A stretch of 64,000 bases of DNA from Polynucleobacter sp. MWH-Aus1W21. Its GTDB lineage: Bacteria; Pseudomonadota; Gammaproteobacteria; Burkholderiales; Burkholderiaceae. The notes under the pieces are model-generated. The model had not been told where the DNA came from, searched no databases, and was given only the letters and a program-made list of their open reading frames with translations. Below, piece by piece: positions 59,573-64,000 of this stretch. The position numbers and the translations under genes are program-made. The stretch's first letter is position 1; each line of letters begins with the position of its first letter. The stretch covers positions 1,302,001 through 1,366,000 of the forward strand of contig NZ_CP061287.1 in NCBI RefSeq assembly GCF_018687275.1, written 5' to 3'.

Positions 59573-60505
59573 TTACAGGGCGAAGAACTGCCCTACTTGT
59601 AGATTTAACTCTTTAGCTAACTCAGCACCAGTGACTTTTCCTGCGGCGCCTTTAGCCTTCAGGACTTCAATCTGTCCGCCGTGGCAGGTAATGAAGAAGG
59701 AATCTAGCGTGATCTGAGTTACTTCTCCAGGCTTGCCTTTGACGGCACCAAATGTTGCAGCTACGTGCTTGTGGCAATCGTAGATCTGAACCTTTTGCTC
59801 ACCAAACTTCGTCCATGCACCAGGCGCAGGATTGCAAGCGCGAATGAGGTTATAAGTTTGACTGATGTGTGTAGCCCAATGAATCTGCGCAGCGTTCGCA
59901 TCAAACCAACCTTCATAGTTAGCTTGTGATTCATCTTGAACGATTTCTTGATGCTTTCCTGCCGCTACTAAGTCAGCAGCTTCGAGCAATGCTTTAACGC
60001 CGATCGGGAAAAGATGATCAAAGTAGATTTTTCCTAAAGTATCGTTAGGACCAATAGCGACTTCATTTTGCAAAATCACTTCGCCTTCATCGAGGCCATC
60101 GGATGGACGGAAAATCGTTAAACCCGTTTTTTCCTCCCCCAATGCGATTGCCCAGTTAATAGCGCTTGGGCCGCGATACTTTGGCAGTAAAGATGGGTGA
60201 TATTGAATGGTGCCGTGCTTAGGGATCTTGCATAGCTCTTGCGGCACAAACTGAATGACATAAGCCATTACACAGATATCGGCATTGCTATCAATCATGG
60301 CTTGAGCAGCCTCTGGACCCTTCAGTGATGGGAACTGCAAGGGGGTTAGACCCCTTGCTAGCGCAGCCTCTTTTAAGACTTCCGGTTTGCTTGATTTTGG
60401 ATTGTCTGGTGGACAGAAAACGGCAACGATTTCGTCACCGCGATCTAAAAAAGCATCTAAAGCCGCTTTACCAAAATCCGCACTTCCAATCAAAGCAACC
60501 CGCAT
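59573..60505 (-). CDS. Formyltransferase-fold protein (10-formyl-THF hydrolase/transferase type)
   Basis: The 310-aa protein resembles methionyl-tRNA formyltransferase and, more closely in layout, the N-terminal formyl-hydrolase domain of 10-formyl-THF dehydrogenase (ALDH1L). It has GSADFGKAALDAFLDRGDEIVAVFCPPD, the catalytic HPSLLPKYRGPSAINWAIALGE with Asn/His, and DGLDEGEVILQNEVAIGPNDT. The C-terminal OB-like domain ends QVGQFFAL. It starts 1 bp after the stop of frc, in the oxalate cluster. Either the hydrolysis of formyl-THF or transfer of the formyl group from formyl-CoA is possible; the sequence does not decide. Confidence 0.85.
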   Translation of the reverse strand: MRVALIGSADFGKAALDAFLDRGDEIVAVFCPPDNPKSSKPEVLKEAALARGLTPLQFPSLKGPEAAQAMIDSNADICVMAYVIQFVPQELCKIPKHGTIQYHPSLLPKYRGPSAINWAIALGEEKTGLTIFRPSDGLDEGEVILQNEVAIGPNDTLGKIYFDHLFPIGVKALLEAADLVAAGKHQEIVQDESQANYEGWFDANAAQIHWATHISQTYNLIRACNPAPGAWTKFGEQKVQIYDCHKHVAATFGAVKGKPGEVTQITLDSFFITCHGGQIEVLKAKGAAGKVTGAELAKELNLQVGQFFAL

Positions 60506-60506
60506 C

Positions 60507-61754
60507 TTAGATCACCTTGTCGTGACGGAGAGAAATCAAATCGTCAGTGGTGTAACCTAACTCATGAAGAATCTCATCAGTGTGTTCACCAAGCAATGGA
60601 GAACGTGTCACCTCTGTTGGGCTATCAGACATCTTGATTGGATTACCAACAGTGAGGTACTTGCCACGAATTGGGTGATCCACTTCAACCACGGTGCCAG
60701 TGGCACGCAATGCAGGTTCTTCGGCGATTTCTTTCATGGACAAAATTGGGCCGCATGGAATGTCATATTGATTCAGTACATCCATCACCTCAAACTTCGT
60801 CATGGTCATGGTCCACTTTTCAATCTCGCCGAAAATTTCCATGAGGTGTGGCAAGCGCGCCATTGGTGATGCAAAACGTACATCGGTAATCCAATCTTCA
60901 CGACCGATTACTTTGCAAATCGCCTCCCAAACTGGAGCCTGAACAATCACATACATATAGGCATTAGGATCGGTTTCCCAGCCTTTACACTTAACAATCC
61001 AGCCAGGCTGGCCACCGCCAGAGGCATTGCCGGCGCGGGGCACGGAGTCGCCAAACTCACCATTTGGGAACTGCGGGTACTCTTGCATCAAGCCAACACG
61101 CTCTAAACGTTGTTGATCGCGCAACTTCACACGACACAAGTTCAATACAGCGTCCTGCATTGCTGCCAACACTTTCTGACCACGACCGGAGTGAGTACGT
61201 TGATAAAGCGCAGTCACAATACCTAATGCCAAATGTAAGCCAGTACCACTGTCACCGATTTGTGCACCAGTCACCATTGGAGGGCCATCATCAAAACCAG
61301 TAGTTGATGCAGACCCACCCGCGCATTGCGCTACGTTCTCGTACACCTTGCAGTCTTCGTATGGGCCAGGACCAAAACCTTTTACAGAGGCCATGATCAT
61401 CATCGGGTTGAGCTCTTGAATGCGTTCCCAAGAAAAGCCCATGCGATCAAGTGCGCCTGGAGCAAAGTTCTCCACTAAAACGTCACACTCTTTAATGAGG
61501 CGCTCAAGAATTTCTTTACCCTTTTGGGTTTTGGTATTCACGGTAATAGAACGCTTGTTATGGTTCAACATCGTGAAATACAAACTGTCGGCATCAGGGA
61601 TATCACGCAACTGACCGCGTGTTGCATCACCTTCGCCGGATTTTTCCACTTTGATTACGTCCGCACCAAACCAAGCCAGTAACTGAGTACAGGTTGGGCC
61701 TGATTGAACGTGCGTAAAGTCGAGGATTTTGACCCCTTCTAGTGCTTTTGCCAT
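60507..61754 (-). CDS. Formyl-CoA transferase paralogue with altered active site
   Basis: The 415-aa class III CoA-transferase is ~70% like the adjacent Frc by eye and keeps the catalytic Asp (D168, in IGDSGTGLHLAL) and the MQDAVLNLCRVKLRDQQRL and GWETDPNAYMYV blocks. Around the active site it differs: FDDGPP replaces FWDGPP, AQIGDSG replaces AALGDSN, and the flexible glycine loop reads SGGGQ where Frc has GGGGQ. These are the residues that shape oxalate/formate binding, so its substrate may differ. It lies between the PAS gene and the formyltransferase gene. Confidence 0.87.
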   Translation of the reverse strand: MAKALEGVKILDFTHVQSGPTCTQLLAWFGADVIKVEKSGEGDATRGQLRDIPDADSLYFTMLNHNKRSITVNTKTQKGKEILERLIKECDVLVENFAPGALDRMGFSWERIQELNPMMIMASVKGFGPGPYEDCKVYENVAQCAGGSASTTGFDDGPPMVTGAQIGDSGTGLHLALGIVTALYQRTHSGRGQKVLAAMQDAVLNLCRVKLRDQQRLERVGLMQEYPQFPNGEFGDSVPRAGNASGGGQPGWIVKCKGWETDPNAYMYVIVQAPVWEAICKVIGREDWITDVRFASPMARLPHLMEIFGEIEKWTMTMTKFEVMDVLNQYDIPCGPILSMKEIAEEPALRATGTVVEVDHPIRGKYLTVGNPIKMSDSPTEVTRSPLLGEHTDEILHELGYTTDDLISLRHDKVI

Positions 61755-61828
61755 GGTTTAAGTCCTAATAAGAATGAAAATTTTGAATTAAGGCAATTTT
61801 ACCAGCGGGAAATAGGAAAAATTGAGGT

Positions 61829-61847
61829 GTGCCCAATATTTGGGCAC
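61829..61847. promoter_or_regulatory. Palindrome between the second frc and the PAS gene
   Basis: GTGCCCAA-TAT-TTGGGCAC is a perfect 8-bp inverted repeat in the 146-bp gap upstream of frc (61754) and downstream of the PAS gene. On the minus strand a T run follows 7 bases later (AATTTTT), so it may be the PAS-gene terminator; its symmetry also suits a repressor site. Confidence 0.45.
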
Positions 61848-61900
61848 AGTGACCATCTAAGCCTTTATAGGCGTCGCTATACGACTATATGTGGTGAAGC

Positions 61901-62323
61901 CTAGGGATTTTCAAGATCCAAAAGGCGCTTTTTCATGGCTCGCTCTTCTGCAAAGCGGGCTGTTTCGTCCCGAATGATGGCAACCACCCCATTAGCCTTG
62001 CCAGAGGCATCAAAAAGCATTCCCACAGTAAAGGCAATTGATATGGTGCCCCCATCTTTGTGCTTAGCAGGAACCTTCAATAGTGACGCTCCATAACGCG
62101 TTGTTCCCGTCTCCATGGAGTGGTTGTAACCCTCATTATGTTTTTGACGTTGACGTTCAGGAACAATGAGGTCAAGCGTATGGCCGAGAGCCTCTTGCTC
62201 CGAATATCCAAAGATACGAGTGGCAGCAGGATTCCAAAGCACGATCTTTTCATGGGCATCAGCCACGATGATGGCATCACCTACGCACTCCACTAATTGG
62301 TGTAAATCAATACTTGTCTTCAT
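61901..62323 (-). CDS. Stand-alone PAS-domain protein
   Basis: The 140-aa protein consists of a single PAS domain (about residues 8-130; VECVGDAIIVADAHEKIVLWNPAATRIFGYSEQEALGHTLDLIVPERQR, then a GGTISIAFTVGMLFDASGKANGVVAIIRDET C-terminal PAC region) and a short helical tail. There is no output domain. Such proteins sense ligands, redox state or light and pass the signal by protein contact. It lies between two frc paralogues on the same strand but after a terminator, so it has its own promoter. A role in regulation of the oxalate cluster is possible but unproved. Confidence 0.85.
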   Translation of the reverse strand: MKTSIDLHQLVECVGDAIIVADAHEKIVLWNPAATRIFGYSEQEALGHTLDLIVPERQRQKHNEGYNHSMETGTTRYGASLLKVPAKHKDGGTISIAFTVGMLFDASGKANGVVAIIRDETARFAEERAMKKRLLDLENP

Positions 62324-62340
62324 AAGACCAGTCTATAGAA

Positions 62341-62368
62341 TAAAAAAGGCGCCCACAAGGAGCGCCCT
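62341..62368 (-). terminator. Intrinsic terminator after the first frc
   Basis: On the minus strand the GGGCGC/GGCGCC stem around TCCTTGTG is followed by TTTTTTATTC, 47 bp after the frc stop at 62415 and just before the PAS gene. This splits the oxalate region into at least two transcripts. Confidence 0.8.
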
Positions 62369-62414
62369 AAAGATAACTACAAGAAACTGCCGTTAAGCAG
62401 ATTCCTATTTTTTA

Positions 62415-63665
62415 TTAAACCGCTTTTGCTGCGTGCAACTTAGCAATTTCATCTTTGCCATAGCCTAGGTCAGCCAACACTTCATCAGTGTGCTCACCCA
62501 ATACTGGAGATGGCTTCACTTCGATTTCCAAATCAGAGAACTTGATTGGGCTACCGATTGTCAAATATTTACCACGTACTTTGTGGTCAACTTCAACGAT
62601 AGAACCGCTCTTACGCAAGTCTGGTGATGCAGCCAATTCTTTCATTGAGAGAACTGGAGCACATGGAATATCGAACTTGCGGAGGATGTCTACAGCCTCA
62701 TACTTAGTCTTGTCTTTGAGCCAATCTTCGATGGTTGCGAAGATGTCAAAAATCTTGTCTTGACGAGCCTCAGCAGTCATGTACGCTGGATCAGTTGCCC
62801 ACTCTGGTTTGCCCAAAGCCTTAGTAATTGGCTCCCAAGCGTGACCTTGAATAGTGAAGTAGATGTATGCGTTTGGATCTGTTTCCCAACCCTTACACTT
62901 CAACACCCAACCTGGCTGACCGCCACCACCAGCGTTACCGCCACGTGGAACTACGTCAGAGAATGTACCGTGCGGATACTGTGGATACTCTTCCAAGTAA
63001 CCAACTTTGTCCAAACGTTGTTGATCGCGCAACTTCACGCGGCACAAGTTCAACACAGCGTCTTGCATTGAGCAAGATACTTTTTGACCGCGGCCAGTTT
63101 TCTCACGTTGCATCAACGCTGTCAAAATACCGATTGCCAAGTGCATACCAGTGTTTGAGTCGCCCAAAGCAGCAGCAGAAACTGTAGGGGGACCATCCCA
63201 GAAACCAGTTGTGGAAGCAGCACCACCAGCACACTGAGCAACGTTCTCATATACCTTTAAGTCTTCGTATGAGTGACCATCGCTAAAGCCTTTTACAGAA
63301 GCCATGATCATTTTTGGGTTCAATTCTTGAATACGCTTCCAAGAGAATCCCATGCGATCCAATGCGCCTGGACCAAAGTTCTCAACCATTACGTCAGAAG
63401 TTTTGATCATCTTCTCTAAAACTTCTTTTCCTTCTTGAGTCTTAGTATCCAAAGTCAAAGAACGCTTGTTACCGTTCAGCATAGTGAAGTACAACGCGTC
63501 AGCACCTGGGATGTCACGCAATTGGCTACGTGTAACGTCGCCAGCACCTGGGCGCTCTACTTTAATAACGTCAGCGCCATACCAAGCCAACAACTGAGTA
63601 CATGCAGGACCTGCTTGTACGTGTGTGAAGTCAATAATGCGAATACCGTCTAATGGTTTAGTCAT
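62415..63665 (-). CDS. frc: Formyl-CoA transferase
   Basis: Frc swaps CoA from formyl-CoA to oxalate, giving oxalyl-CoA for decarboxylation. The 416-aa protein has the catalytic Asp169 (AALGDSNTGMHLAIG), the glycine loop GGNAGGGGQPGW and the block TTGFWDGPP, all as in E. coli YfdW (416 aa). Residue 48 is Gln as in YfdW, rather than Trp48 of Oxalobacter Frc. AAGGAG lies 8 bases before the ATG. It follows oxc by 49 bp. Together they form the oxalate degradation pair, which may also power proton uptake and acid tolerance. Confidence 0.96.
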   Translation of the reverse strand: MTKPLDGIRIIDFTHVQAGPACTQLLAWYGADVIKVERPGAGDVTRSQLRDIPGADALYFTMLNGNKRSLTLDTKTQEGKEVLEKMIKTSDVMVENFGPGALDRMGFSWKRIQELNPKMIMASVKGFSDGHSYEDLKVYENVAQCAGGAASTTGFWDGPPTVSAAALGDSNTGMHLAIGILTALMQREKTGRGQKVSCSMQDAVLNLCRVKLRDQQRLDKVGYLEEYPQYPHGTFSDVVPRGGNAGGGGQPGWVLKCKGWETDPNAYIYFTIQGHAWEPITKALGKPEWATDPAYMTAEARQDKIFDIFATIEDWLKDKTKYEAVDILRKFDIPCAPVLSMKELAASPDLRKSGSIVEVDHKVRGKYLTIGSPIKFSDLEIEVKPSPVLGEHTDEVLADLGYGKDEIAKLHAAKAV

Positions 63666-63714
63666 GTTTGTTTCTCCTTAAGTCTTTCTTGTTTGCTTCT
63701 AAATTTATCTTGGT

Positions 63715-64000
63715 TTACTTCTTAGCAGCTGCTGTGGATGGGTTTAAGTTCGTTAAACGTCCACTCTCAGTACCTGCAGTTTCATCAATAACAGCATTGA
63801 TGAGGGCTGGTTTACCGGCAGCAATCGCTTCTGTTAACGCTGCTTCTAATTCTGCTGGAGTAGTTACGTAGTAACCAACACCACCAAAGGCTTCAATCAT
63901 CTTGTCGTAACGCGCATCTTTAACGAACACAGTCGGCGCAACATCAGCACCACCTGTTGGGTTCACATCAGTACCGCGGTATACACCATTGTTGTTAAAC
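63715..64000 (-). CDS. oxc: Oxalyl-CoA decarboxylase, C-terminal part (runs off the window)
   Basis: The last 286 bases encode the end of an oxalyl-CoA decarboxylase, a thiamine-diphosphate enzyme that releases CO2 from oxalyl-CoA. The frame is open to the window edge; the visible end reads FNNNGVYRGTD...VAPTVFVKDARYDKMIEAFGG...ESGRLTNLNP, with TVFVKDARYDKMIEAFGGVG matching Oxalobacter Oxc. The true start lies beyond base 64000, so an ATG or GTG inside this piece should not be taken as the start. It is the upstream gene of the frc operon on the minus strand. Confidence 0.93.
   Translation of the reverse strand, partial: FNNNGVYRGTDVNPTGGADVAPTVFVKDARYDKMIEAFGGVGYYVTTPAELEAALTEAIAAGKPALINAVIDETAGTESGRLTNLNPSTAAAKK

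Noticed and set aside
63715..63966. A separate small gene of 83 codons at the window end
   Set aside because: The frame stays open beyond it to base 64000 and the product is the C-terminus of oxalyl-CoA decarboxylase.

Overview
The window looks like a chromosomal segment of a freshwater betaproteobacterium of the Burkholderiaceae, most likely Polynucleobacter or a close relative. This is an inference from protein content: FtsK-LolA-SerS order, paired cyanophycin synthetases with a DUF1854 protein and an ABC exporter, a Bug-type TctCBA transporter, an oxalate oxc/frc cluster, a moderate AT-rich composition and very tight gene packing. No insertion sequence, phage or CRISPR array is visible. 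Most of it is core metabolism, with a few accessory islands.

Layout. 101-6023: tRNA-Ser(CGA), a small secreted protein, serS, lolA and ftsK on the minus strand, then divergent trxB. 6067-7085: a vapBC toxin-antitoxin module plus a 65-aa ORF, framed by two terminator hairpins that are exact reverse complements of each other. 7106-9886: membrane pyrophosphatase hppA diverging from soluble ppa. 9931-13699: nadE, glnB, a RodZ-like protein and an orphan FixJ-type regulator. 13920-15611: ilvD. 15698-20624: a minus-strand copper operon in the order DUF2946 (CruR-like), TonB-dependent receptor, BNR beta-propeller, TlpA-like thioredoxin, PCu(A)C chaperone. 20728-23885: tctCBA. 24185-31974: DUF1854 protein and ABC exporter diverging from two tandem cphA genes. 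32065-43331: fbp, pepN, a GDT1-type manganese exporter, ald with an amino-acid permease, tcdA, pdxH, msrA, an aldehyde dehydrogenase and a LeuE-type exporter. 43572-49513 and on to 51039: DEAD-box helicase, ubiC, hemCD, argH and a TRAP transporter lacking its binding protein. 51087-55730: a basic amino-acid decarboxylase translationally coupled to a KirBac channel, dcd and fdhD. 55891-59556: metG, DUF3460, scpA, panC. 59573-64000: an oxalate/formyl-CoA cluster (oxc partial, two divergent frc paralogues, a PAS protein and a formyltransferase-fold protein).

How the genes work together. The strongest system is the copper operon. Its first gene matches the CruR type of copper-sensing upstream ORF described in Bordetella: it has a CxxC motif and a proline-rich C-terminus (AAPP instead of RAPP). 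It is followed by a structured 80-nt gap before the receptor gene. The mislabelled 'sialidase' in this operon carries CxCC and CPHH motifs that suggest a metal-handling propeller. In the oxalate cluster, one Frc is YfdW-like, while the other is altered around its active site and sits one base from a formyl-THF-type hydrolase/transferase, which suggests a route that takes the formyl group from formyl-CoA. Several genes start at TTG with good Shine-Dalgarno support (tctA, fbp, the second cphA, the amino-acid permease, probably vapB). No gene-free stretch exceeds 300 bp; the longest, 23886-24184, holds a hairpin and a possible operator.
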